Below, in pieces: positions 1 through 9,058 of a stretch of 64,000 bases of DNA. The position numbers and the translations under genes were made by a program. The stretch's first letter is position 1. Each line of letters begins with the position of its first letter. The DNA is from Morinoia aosen (Eukaryota; Arthropoda; Malacostraca; Amphipoda; Talitridae), in contig CM059558.1 of the NCBI GenBank assembly GCA_030386875.1, positions 13,457,752 to 13,521,751 on the forward strand, written 5' to 3'. Below the pieces are notes generated by a model, which made no database searches, was not told the DNA's origin, and saw only the letters and a program-made list of their open reading frames with translations.

Positions 1-774
1 TTTAAAGACGTTTCACATGAATTACATTTAGCTCGCTTATGCGTAATTTTTGAGATATGACAATAATTACGTTCAGGTAGGAATAACACTATAAAGTCGG
101 TTGCTTAGTTGCTGCTTTGTTGGAACACGTCCACTTTTTTGGCGACCCATGCCCACTTTTTTAGCAAAAAAAGCGTCGGTTTGGGTAAATTTAGACAAGG
201 TATTTTAGGTTGATTTATGTTATTTTTGGTTAGTTTATATAACTAACCAAACACTACCTAACCTAACCTATCATTACGTTAATACCGTATTACAGCATAT
301 TTAAGTGTCTGGCTCTACTTTCCCAGAAAACCGTTTCGATACCGTCTCGGCTGCGGCCTGCCTGTATATTGACCAAACTTGTAAATATATCTTCAAGAGT
401 TGGAAGCTGACTCAAAAATATGTTAATAACAAAATGCAAATGATGATAAACAACTATCATTTACAAAAGGGTTAACACAAAAGCTGCAGATAATGTGGAA
501 TAAAAAACTAACTAAATAATGTAAAGCGCAGTAGGCCTAATGTGTGAAAATTATAGGATTTTCAGGATTTAAGGGGATCATCTCAGGCCCTTGCCAGACC
601 CTGTCAATGTCATGGTGATTTTGCATGTTTTTGTTGTAGAAGGACCCTTAGTTGGTGGACTATTTGTTCCTAAAATTTTATGGCGATGCGACAATAATTC
701 CCCCCCCCCCCCCCCCTCCCGGGAGGGTGAAGGGACCAAAATATTTCAATTTTCCCGATTTTGACCCCATATTA

Positions 775-1345
775 AAAGAGAACAAATGGGGGTAAATCTG
801 AAGGAGATGACAGTTGTCGATTTTGTAAATTTTGATGCCTTAGCATAGTTAATTAGATCGAAATAAACAAGTTTTCTTCTATGCACTTTTTGTCTCAAAT
901 GAGTATTTTATTAGTTATAGCGGTAAATGACTTACCACAACTCCAGTCTTTGAAGCGGAAAGAAATTCTTTGATCGAGTTGTATGGCAATACTGCAATGG
1001 CGTCTCGCTTCCAGCGCTCTGTCTTGAAAGACGAAACCAAACCTACCACTATGCCTCGTTAAATACTCATTTGACGAAAAAAGTGTATAGAATAAAAGTT
1101 GTTTATTTCGATGTTGTTACCATGTTTCAAGCATCAAAAATTCGAAAATCGATGAGTAGCTGTTTATTTGAGCGCATTCGTCATCAATGACGAAACTAAA
1201 CTTACCGCTATAAATCGTAAAATACTCATTTGAGACGAAAAAAGAATAGAAGAAAACTTGTTTCTTTTGATTCAATTAATTAGGTTCAGGCATCAAAAAG
1301 TGGAAAATCGACAACTGTCATCTCCTTCAGATTTACCCAAATGGG
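775..1345. repeat. Imperfect inverted repeat, arms about 140-155 bp
   Basis: The arm at about 775-930 (GGTAAATCTGAAGGAGATGA, then CAGTTGTCGA, ending near TATAGCGGTAA) is matched in reverse complement by about 1205-1345. Between the arms lies a further diverged copy of the same unit (about 1045-1165) and about 100 bp of other sequence. This could be the ends of an old foldback or TIR element, or a rearranged tandem family. No target duplication was recognised. Confidence 0.7.
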
Positions 1346-1349
1346 TAAT

Positions 1350-1945
1350 GGAAAAAAAGCCGAATGTGAGTGTGTTAGAAATGTTGGTCAATATTGAATA
1401 TAATGTTGTCAACAAATTTCATAATTTCGGAAGTATAGATAGGTAATATAGTCAATTTTAAGACGTTTTACATGAATGACAATGTGCCCGGAAATGCATA
1501 TTTTTAGAGATATTTAACTTTGAAGTTATAGGAACGTCGTTTATAAAATTGAACAAACGGAGAGGTAAATAAGCAGAAATCCGGTTCTGACATAACGATA
1601 GGTAAGGTTAGGTTTGGTAAAGTTAATTTAGTTAAGTATCCTAACCTAAGTAAGCCTAAAATATCTTAATTCAACTCAACCATACCGAGGCGGTGAGGCC
1701 GATGACTCCCGCCAAAAAACTTGGCGTGGTCCACGTCCGCAAAACGCCGGAAGAGCCATATCGAAACTGCCGTTAATGCTATTCTTACCTGGCGTTATTT
1801 ATCCTATATCTCCTAAACTAAGCATTTCCGGGCACATTGTCATTCATGTAAAATGTCTTAAAATCGACTATATTACCTATCTATACCTACGAAATTATGA
1901 AATTCGTTGACAACATTATATTCAATATTGACCGAAATGTTTCAA
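1350..1945. repeat. Imperfect inverted repeat, arms about 150-170 bp
   Basis: The arm at about 1380-1530 (GGTCAATATTGAATATAATG through CAATGTGCCCGGAAATGCAT) matches in reverse complement the arm at about 1795-1940. The spacer of about 270 bp contains AACCTAA-type strings and a GC-richer patch near 1685-1765. It adjoins the previous inverted repeat, so the two could be parts of one complex foldback structure. Confidence 0.75.
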
Positions 1946-2405
1946 GGATTCTAAAACTGCATTTGTTTTTGTTCTAGCATCAAAACTGAAGAAGGAGTTC
2001 CATTTTGAAATATCAATATCAATGAAAAGCACCCAAAATTTTTTAAACTTTTTCCTGATTTTGACCCATATAAAAAGAGAACAAATGGGTAATGAAAAAA
2101 AAAGCCGAATGTGAGTGTGTTAGAAATGTTCCAAGAATTCTAAAACTGCATTTGTTTTTGTTTTAGCATCAAAACTGAAGGAGGAGTCCCATTTTGAAAT
2201 ATTGATATCAAAAAAGCTCCCAAAATCTTTCAATTTTCCCGATTTTGACCCCATATAAAAAGAGAACAAATTGGAAATAGAAAAAAAGCTGAATGTGAGT
2301 GTGTTAGAAATGTTTCAAGAATTTTAAAACTGCATTTGTTTTTGTTTAAGCATCAAAACTGAAGGAGTCCCATTTTGAAATATCAATATTAGTGAAATAT
2401 CAATA
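1935..2405 (+). repeat. Tandem repeat, period about 187 bp, roughly 2.5 copies
   Basis: Copies begin at about 1935, 2124 and 2308 with AAATGTT(T/C)CAAG and run through AAAACTGCATTTGTTTTTGT, GCATCAAAACTGAAG and CCATTTTGAAATAT. The unit is related to the inverted-repeat family just upstream and is unrelated to the 173-bp satellite that follows. Confidence 0.75.
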
Positions 2406-2427
2406 CCTAAAAACCAATACGATAAAA

Positions 2428-3105
2428 ATTGCCCACTTGCGCGCAGCCAAAACACTTCAGTTTTCCAATCGTAACTTTTGAAAGAATGCACTAATTGCCT
2501 TCAAATTACTCTCAAACAAAAGAGAAAAACATTTTCTATCTTCTTAATATAAACACAACAGAATCGATTGTCTAAAAATAATAAAAAATTTTCGATAAAC
2601 ATTGCCCACTCGCGCGCAGCAAAAACACTTCAGTTTTCCAATCGTAACTTTTGACAGAATGCACCAATTGCCTTCAAATTACTCTCAAACAAAAGAGAAA
2701 AACATTTTCTATCTTCTTAGTATAAACAAAACTCTATCGGTTGTCAAAAAATTATACAAATTTCTCGATAAACATTGCCCACTCGCGCGCAGCCAAAACA
2801 CTTAAGTTTTCCAATCGTAACTTTTGAAAGAATGCACCAATTGCCTTCAAATTACTTTCAAACAAAAGAGAAAAACATTTTCTATCTTCTTATTATAAAC
2901 AAAGCCCTATCGGTTGTTTAAAAGTGATTAAAATTTCTCGATAAACATTGCCCCCTTGTGCGCAGTCAAAACACTTCAGTTTTCCAATCGTAACGTTTGG
3001 AAGAATGCACCAATTGCCTTCAAATTGCTTTCAAACGAAAGAGCGAAACAGTTCCTATCAGCCCATTATGAACAAAACCTAAACAGTTTTCTGGAAACTA
3101 CAGTA
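2428..3105 (+). repeat. 173-bp satellite array, forward, about 4 copies
   Basis: The phrase ATTGCCCAC/CTCGCGCGCAG begins at 2428, 2601, 2774 and 2947, an exact 173-bp spacing each time. Each unit also holds TTTTCCAATCGTAAC, GCACCAATTGCCTTCAAATT, and a TAAACAAA...CTATCGGTTGT stretch. The fourth unit is the most diverged and fades into unique sequence near 3105. The same unit appears inverted at 8415-9014 and, in forward orientation, as the target into which A2 and B1 inserted. Confidence 0.9.
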
Positions 3106-3480
3106 TATTTCACCTGCCGGTGAAATGTTCGTATGTGAGATATTTGAAATACAGTGTACTTTCAGAATGGCATAACCTCATGAAGAATACATTAGCCTGT
3201 ACGAAAAACTTACCGCGGAAATCGCAGCGGGGGCAGATGCATCAACGCCTAAATGACCTGTTTTCGCAGGAGAAAGAGTAAACAAATGACATGCCTTTCA
3301 AATCTGCAACACTGACATAATTCTTAGGATAAATAGTTGAAAGTATATATCAATAATTATAATATGAGGCTTGGTACAAAACCAACCGAAGTGGACGAAT
3401 AAGCATTTCAATAGTTGAACATATAAATGAAAAAAATAAGCAAAGCAAGGTAACACAAAAACTCATTTTGAGATAATACC

Positions 3481-4301
3481 CAAAGCTGGGCGTTATCGCG
3501 ATAAATTATCGCGATAGCTTATCGCGATAACGATTTCGGGTTATCGGTTATCCGATAATTTTTTTCCCGAGTTATCGATTTATCGGTATCGCCGATACTT
3601 TTGGTTCCAAACTATCGATAATCGATAATTTCAGTTTTTCCCGCTGAGATTCGACATGACGGGGCGGGACGAGTTCGGGACAGGAACTATACGTGTAGAA
3701 TGTACGTGTTATGGTGTAATAAGGTTGGCCTCTTTTGTGGCCTTTTAGATCAAAAGTGTGGCCTCATGTGGACTGGGACATCTTGCAACCCTGTCAGGGT
3801 GAGACCGTGACGACACGTATTCAGTTCGTATTTAGCTCCTCGGATCGTTGGATGTGCATTTAAGTCCGTCTTGTTTCAGGTCAAACTTGCATTATATTAA
3901 TTAATTGATAATATGAGTGATATAGAAGAACTTAGTGAAAGTGATAGGGAGGTAACCAGTGGCCCTAGTGGAGCTAGACTAGCTCCACACCGCACTTCTA
4001 TTAGTAGACACGATAAACATTTATTATTTTTTTCTAAAAGTTTTTAAAGACTTCTATTTTTTCTTAGATTTTTTGTTTTCTAAGATAAAGATTAAAAAAA
4101 ATATTTTGATTTGTTTTTTATTTAAAATACCAATATTGTTATCGCTAGTATTGGAATTTTGGATTGATCGATTTATCGGTTATCGATTATCGGCGATAAA
4201 TTTTTCAACAATTATCGATTATCGGTTATCGCCGATAAGGTTTTCGTTATCGATTTATCGGTTATCGCGATAACGTTTTTTCGTTGTCGTGCCCACCACT
4301 G
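3481..4301 (+). mobile_element. Non-autonomous hAT-type DNA transposon
   Basis: An 821-bp insertion flanked by the 8-bp target duplication ATAATACC (3473-3480 and 4302-4309). The second copy of the host segment (near 58935) preserves the empty site with a single ATAATACC. Termini are CAAAGCTGGGC and, inverted, CAGTGGTGGGC, the hAT pattern. Subterminal palindromes TTATCGCGATAA occur at 3493-3504, 3519-3530 and 4262-4273, among many CGATAA strings on both sides, a likely array of transposase-binding sites. An ATG at 3913 opens a 44-codon frame (MSDIEELSESDRE...) that may be the retained start of a transposase. No catalytic domain remains, so movement would need a helper. Confidence 0.9.
3913..4047 (+). 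pseudogene. Possible remnant of hAT transposase N-terminus
   Basis: The 44-codon frame begins MSDIEELSESDREVTSG and has an acidic, serine-rich start, as many transposase N-termini do, then ends at a TAA after a lysine/phenylalanine-rich tail. It is central in an internally deleted hAT element, so the simplest reading is the start of the parent transposase gene left after an internal deletion. No BED finger or RNase-H-like core is present. It could equally be chance. Confidence 0.35.
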
Positions 4302-4762
4302 ATAATACCCATGATCATAAGACAAATAGTCAGGTACAAGGTTTAGCAAATGATAAATGAGTTTCGTGGTAGTTTTAAATTTTTTAAGAAACAATGGATG
4401 CGTGACAGATTTCAGCTTTCGCAAATGAAACTGTAAAAGTTTTATTAGAATTAAGCGAATCTTTTTTTAGTTCAAATTCAGAGTGAGAGTCTTAATCTGA
4501 CTCATGACCAATGACTTAACCCAGCTAGGCGCCGGGATGGTTTTGCTGACACTGCATACGCCTGCTGAGTAGCCCTCACAGTGTTTAGGACCCACAGACC
4601 TGCGCTGGGGATATATTCTTGCTCCGTGCATGCGACGTTAGTTCCATTTCAAGCGTTTTCGGGTAAGGTGGTTCTTTTCATTGGCCACAGGAGACCTTAA
4701 TCGGAAATTCAGCTGATCAACCATCAAAACTTGTGGCTATTAAGCTTATAGCTTAACCACTG

Positions 4763-5062
4763 TACTCGCCGTGGCACAGTGCATGGTTAAGGGATCGGCC
4801 TTGTATGTTGGAGACGAGGGTTCGTATCCCGGCGCTGGCGCGGCGATTTTCCCCGTTGGGTATAAGGGAAAGCTCAAGCACAATACCCCACTCAACCCAG
4901 GTGTCGGAAACGGGTACCGGCTTTACGGGGGAACCGTCATGGTGTCCTATATATAGTGTTAGTTATAAGACATTTGAAAAACCAATGCTCAAGATCATAT
5001 GTATCAGGCTTGATTGGAAATAAAGCATCCCAAAGATGCCGATGTTTGTTTGTTTGTTTATA
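4763..5062 (+). mobile_element. tRNA-derived SINE, copy 1
   Basis: A tRNA-like head carries an A box (TGGCACAGTGC, 4772-4782) and a B box (GGTTCGTATCC, 4819-4829) at normal RNA polymerase III spacing. A body of about 210 bp without coding potential follows, ending in a TGTT-repeat tail at 5044-5061. Short ORFs inside it are by-products. No clear target duplication was seen. The tail lies only about 40 bp before the start codon of the exon at 5104. The SINE is shared with the second copy of the segment (59399-59699), so it predates the duplication. Confidence 0.85.
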
Positions 5063-5103
5063 GAAAAGTGTACGTGTATTATTTTGTGCATTATTCTGTG
5101 AAA

Positions 5104-5286
5104 ATGGAGAGGGAACTCGAGCTCTTGAAATCATTGCCGAGCAAAAGCATCAAAAGCAAACGAGAACTATATAAAAAATTATCTTACAACTTAGGAAGTA
5201 GGCGATACGACAGAGACAGAGCTCGCTTCAGCAAATTAGAAGGGACGAGTGCGGCGTTCAACTACTACGTGGCCAGAATAGTTCAA
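5104..5286 (+). CDS. Exon 1 of an unrecognised spliced gene (61 codons)
   Basis: The exon encodes a basic, probably helical peptide beginning MERELELLKSLPSKS and rich in Lys, Arg and Glu; no family is recognised. The ATG at 5104 is chosen because the frame upstream runs into the SINE tail. The exon ends at ATAGTTCAA followed by GTAAGT, a consensus donor, in phase 0. The frame closes a few codons into the intron, as expected of a real exon end. The second copy at 59743-59925 encodes almost the same peptide with few changes and the better donor CAG/GTAAGT. A compatible exon lies at 7770-7871. It could be a host gene or the spliced gene of an unrecognised transposon. Confidence 0.6.
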
Positions 5287-7769
5287 GTAAGTTTATAAAC
5301 TTAAATTACTTTTCATCAAAGCCAGTTGCTGTCAAAAGGAGTTACATAGATAGGCCTTCCCGATCATAGCAAACGATTGCGTAGAAGATACAATTACTCT
5401 CTGTTATTAAGCTCAATAAAAAACCACTCCAATATCGCACCTCGAGATTATTATATGTTTGAAAACTTAGATTAAACTATAATCTCATAAGTGCGAGGAT
5501 CACTCCTGCAAAATCTAAGTCCGATCCCAAGCCCGGCCTTAACAGAAAAATTTGAAATAAAACGAAATAAGAAAAAAAGAACAACAGTTTATTTCCAATA
5601 AAGTAAAAAGAAGAAATGTTGATACATTGGTTTTTAAAATATCTTAACATTAATATCCTTAACTGATAATTACTCATTGGTATCGTAATACTGATGTAAA
5701 ATGTCAAAACAAAAAGTGACTGACAGAAAACCACAACAATAAAGAGTTCCTTTCGTTGCTTAATCTGCTTTCAAGAGTGCATTTAAATAAGAGTAACTTA
5801 GAAAACATAACCCTCGTAACGCTTAGTTGAAAACATTCTCGTTAGTGCGCACATGTATCGAAATAAAAGCGAAAAACGCATTCAAATACCTTTACCTTGA
5901 GATCCTCAATTGCTATTCATACATGGTTATCGTAGTACCCATGATAATTGTCGAAACATGATTCGGAGAAAAGCACGAAAAAAGCGTTTCTCTTTGTTGC
6001 GGTCGTCGGATTTTGGTAATGCATTTAATACAAGCTTCTAAGAAAACATAATTCACGTGACGCATTGCTGAAAAACCCTCTCGTTAGTGCGTACTCGAAT
6101 TGAAATATGAGCATAAGAACATAGGAAATAGTGATACGAGAGTGAGGGATTGATGTTAGGGGTATATTGAGCAGATTTGATTCATTTTGCGTCTAGAACT
6201 ATGAGGTCGACAGTCGGGATTTGGGACAATTTTTCACACAGACGCATCATCTAGTACACTAAGTGGTGAGCACGGAAAGAATGTAATATTCATTATAACA
6301 AAACAAAAAAATTGTATGCTATTTCTTATTTACGCTAATAGTACTGGCTCAAAGAGTTCATCTGAGTCAAATTGTAGTACAACAGGATTGTAGTACAACA
6401 CAGCCGTCAGCTCTACGTAGCAGGACGAAATTCGTTTTTATCATCACTTTTATTTCCTATTCTCTGTATTTATATGTATCATCCGTACATGACAAAGTTT
6501 TGAAATGCATTTTTGTGTGTATATTAGTCTATAAGTTCCTAGATGCGAGTGTTGTGCTATATTTCTTATAAATTATTTCTGGAAAACGTTCTCTCACTAC
6601 TTAGAAATAATTTAAGACGGTGTTTCAGTCGAGTTCGGATAAAGCGAATTCGTGTCTTTTCTTCTTTCATTTTGTTCACTTATAGTGGAGGACTTCCGAG
6701 GCATTCTTTTTCTTGTAGTTTTTATGAGTTTTAAATCATCTTACCAAGCATGAAATATCCCAGATAATATATTTCTTTGGTGCCTCTTATTGACATAATT
6801 AACCCCTGACAGGGCCATTGTACGCCTCGTTTGGTTATACTCCTGTATTCCTCGCATGGGGGAAATATGCGTTTTTTTATTCTTTCTTTCTCTGCGCAAT
6901 GTTCGCTTTGTACTTACAATCAGAAATAACTCAAAATTTCAGTAAATAAAATTAGCATACTAGGCTACTGTTCCCTTTACTCCTAAGTGCAAAAACTTTG
7001 TGCATATTTGCTACTCATATGTGATATCACAGTATCTTCAATTTGTCACTTGTACCCATGTACGCATAATGTTGAAAAGAATACCGAAAGCCAGTGAAGC
7101 CTGAGATGGTTTTTGTTGTTGTTCCTAGACTGTAACTTGATTTCCCTTCAAATTTCCGTAGAAAACAAAAAGCTAGTACATTTTTGCGTTTTTCTTAGAC
7201 TTATTTCCGTTTTACTTACTTTTTCTTTGGGTATTTTCGTACGATTATACTTAGCTCGACTGCTATTTTCGAGGTAGCAAAGGGACGGTTTAAGTTTTAT
7301 TTTTACTTATCCAACCCCTCTATATGAAATTAAAAAAAAGGGCGAAATGAGAGAAAGGCCGTAATAAATTAATAAATACAATCTCTCGAGAGTTAATGAG
7401 GCCGCGTGAACACGGCCCGTCAAAATGTGTGGCGCTGGAGCCTGTATCACAGATACGCTCATCACACACTGCAGGCTGGCTTCGGACAGACCGACCGACG
7501 GACGGACGCGGCTTTTATTATAGTATAGATAGAAAGATTAAGTATAATGAAAAATGAACGCTCTAAGCGCAAAATTTTAACGATAATATTGTCTATTGGG
7601 AAAAGCGTTTTGGAATAGGATAATCTAATATCGAAATACATAAGACTGAAGAAAAGCTAATGACTATTGCAAATTCAATGTAAGTTTTTACACATATAGT
7701 AATCTCAAGATGCTATAATTAGGTGGTCTTATACTCACCTATGTTCGTTTTTTCTTTTACGTTCAACAG
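5287..7769 (+). other. Putative intron 1 of the unrecognised gene
   Basis: Begins GTAAGT (5287) and ends with a pyrimidine-rich tract plus CAG (7768-7769 is the AG). Inside, the homology to the second copy of the segment stops near 5961. A diverged local duplication lies at about 5745-6115. A GC-rich block at about 7390-7530 ends with GACCGACGGACGGACGCGGC and TTTTATTATAGTATAGATAG, which looks like a mobile-element terminus, but no full element could be delimited. No convincing coding sequence otherwise. Confidence 0.5.
5745..6115 (+). repeat. Diverged local tandem duplication
   Basis: The stretch about 5750-5875 (GTTGCTTAATCTGC..., GCATTTAAATAAG..., AGAAAACATAA, CTCGTTAGTGCGCA) recurs in diverged form at about 5990-6115 (TTGCGGTCGTCGG..., GCATTTAATACAAG, AGAAAACATAA, CTCGTTAGTGCGTA). 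Only the first unit is present in the second copy of the large segment, whose homology ends between the two. Confidence 0.6.
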
Positions 7770-7871
7770 TTGAAAGGCGACACAAGCAAACGACCTCCTA
7801 CTGGAGGCGTTCGTTTGAATGAAAATTTTCACGAAGAAAACGTCGCGGTATCTACGGGGAAGTGCGCAAAG
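7770..7871 (+). CDS. Probable exon 2 of the unrecognised gene (34 codons)
   Basis: A 102-nt open exon sits between a strong acceptor (TTTTTTCTTTTACGTTCAACAG, AG at 7768-7769) and the donor AAG/GTGAGT (GT at 7872). Read in the phase left by exon 1 (phase 0 at both ends) it gives LKGDTSKRPPTGGVRLNENF followed by HEENVAVSTGKCAK with no stop. Agreement of acceptor, donor, phase and open frame is good evidence for a real exon, though the function is unknown. No further exon was identified before 64000; later exons may lie outside the window or beyond the nested insertions. Confidence 0.55.
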
Positions 7872-8414
7872 GTGAGTTCTTCTAATCAATTATCACCTGT
7901 CTAAATAAAAGTGGTGAAGAAATGTTTTTCGGCAAATTATTTCCGAGCGAAATTAGCGCAGTAAATGGAAAGAAAAAAGATTATCTCAAATATTTGGCGA
8001 CCATATGGTCAATATTTTTTCTTTCTCATCCTCTTTCCCAACTTCTCAACTCTACGAAATATTTAAATTTCTTCACGTGTTCATATACAAAGGAAACCTC
8101 TCACAATTTTTTCCTGCACTATGTCCAAATTAAAATTCTGTGCCTCTGTCATGCTACAAAATTCAACATTTTGATGAAACTATTATCTTCAGGCTGAAAA
8201 AAGCAAATAGATCATATATTTATAGTCACATCGATAGAAATGTCCATCAACTGCTCAAGCACAAGCAGACCCAGTAAAAACACAAGAAATACATTGTAAA
8301 ACGACTAGATATGAGTAATTCCCATAAAATATCGAATACCAGCAGACTGGCTAATATTGCACAGCAGTTACATATTCACTGCAGCAGAGACACAGGGGAA
8401 ATGGTCAAAATGGA
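7872..8414. other. No gene seen; putative intron 2 or intergenic
   Basis: AT-rich sequence. The 91-codon frame at 7922-8197 has no recognisable motif and starts just after the exon donor, so it is treated as chance. No repeat or promoter could be supported. Confidence 0.5.
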
Positions 8415-9014
8415 TTGGAAAACTTAAGTGTTTTGACTGCGCGCGAGTGGGCAATGTTTATCGAGAAATTTTTATTACTTTTAGACAACCGATTGTGTTG
8501 TGTTTATACTAAGAAGATAGAAAATGTTTTTCTCTTTTGTTTAAAAGTAATTTGAAGGCAATTGGTGCATTCTTTCAAAAGTTACGATTGGAAAATTGAA
8601 GTGTTTTGGCTGCGCGCAAGTGGGCAATGTTTATCGAGAAATTGTTATAACTTTTTGACAACCGATAGGGTTTTGTTTATACTGAGAAGATAGAAAATGT
8701 TTTTTTCTTTTGTTTGAGAGTAATTTGAAGGCAATTGGTGCATTCTTTCAAAAGTTACGATTGGAAAACTGAAGTGTTTTAGCTGCGCGCGAGTGGGCAA
8801 TGTTTATCGAGAAATTTTTATTACTTTTAGACAACCGATTGTGTTGTGTTTATACTAAGAAGATAGAAAATGTTTTTCTCTTTTGTTTGAAAGTAATTTG
8901 AAGGCAATTGGTGCATTTTTTAAAAAGTTACGATTGGAAAACTGAAGTGTTTTGGCTGCGCGTGAGTGGGCAATGTTTATCGAGAAATTTTTATAACTTT
9001 TTGACAACCGATAG
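8415..9014 (-). repeat. 173-bp satellite array, inverted, about 3.5 copies
   Basis: The reverse complement of the 2428-3105 satellite. GGGCAAT phrases recur at about 8449, 8622, 8795 and 8968, again exactly 173 bp apart. The array ends abruptly at GACAACCGATAGGG; from 9015 the satellite continues in forward orientation, giving a head-to-head switch. With the forward array at 2428-3105, this brackets the 3.1-8.4 kb interval with inverted arrays. Confidence 0.9.
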
Positions 9015-9058
9015 GGTTTTTCCAATCGTAACTTTTGAAAGAATGCACCAATTGCCTT
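9015..9058 (+). repeat. Start of second copy of the duplicated segment
   Basis: A short forward-oriented satellite piece (TTTTCCAATCGTAAC ... CACCAATTGCCTT) that is cut by element A2. The CCTT at 9055-9058 is the left target duplication; sequence resumes at 25170 with CCTT then CAAATTACTC, exactly as in the uninterrupted first copy (2844-2847). Confidence 0.9.

Larger units (their letters stand above)
1..2427. other. Gene-free mosaic of diverged repeats
   Basis: No ORF here looks like a protein. The stretch is AT-rich and made of diverged pieces of one or two repeat families that recur in both orientations. The opening bases resemble, in inverted form, sequence near 1780-1880. The phrase around 740-790 (a thymine-rich run, then GACCCCATAT and AGAGAACAAATGG) recurs near 2045-2090 and 2240-2275. 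A cytosine run lies at about 703-718. The short CCTAA runs near 255-275 are too few to be telomeric. Likely an old repeat cluster, family unknown. Confidence 0.7.
2807..5961 (+). repeat. Duplicated segment, first copy
   Basis: This segment matches, in the same orientation, the pieces 9017-9058, 25170-25332, 45314-45497 and 58647-61791. Unit-specific satellite variants, the SINE, the coding exon and flanking DNA are all shared, so this is a true segmental duplication and not just a shared repeat. Divergence is a few percent by eye. Differences in content: this copy has a hAT-derived insertion (3481-4301); the other copy has the three LTR-element insertions and a TIR element. Homology stops near 5961, after a shared CATG. 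Confidence 0.9.

Noticed and set aside
250-275. CCTAA runs as telomeric repeat
   Set aside because: Only two or three irregular units; similar strings near 1610-1650 and 60320-60350 are also irregular.
703-718. Cytosine run as a regulatory or i-motif site
   Set aside because: A single homopolymer run beside a CCCGGGAGGG palindrome; no second tract to support a structured element, and its length may be a sequencing artefact.
4772-4829. Possible tRNA gene
   Set aside because: A and B boxes are present, but the region continues into a SINE body and repeat tail and no complete cloverleaf is convincing.
4771-5023. Two overlapping small ORFs starting MAQCMVKGSALYVGD and MLETRVRIPALARRF
   Set aside because: They fall within the SINE, whose A and B boxes explain the sequence; they recur at 59397-59658 for the same reason.
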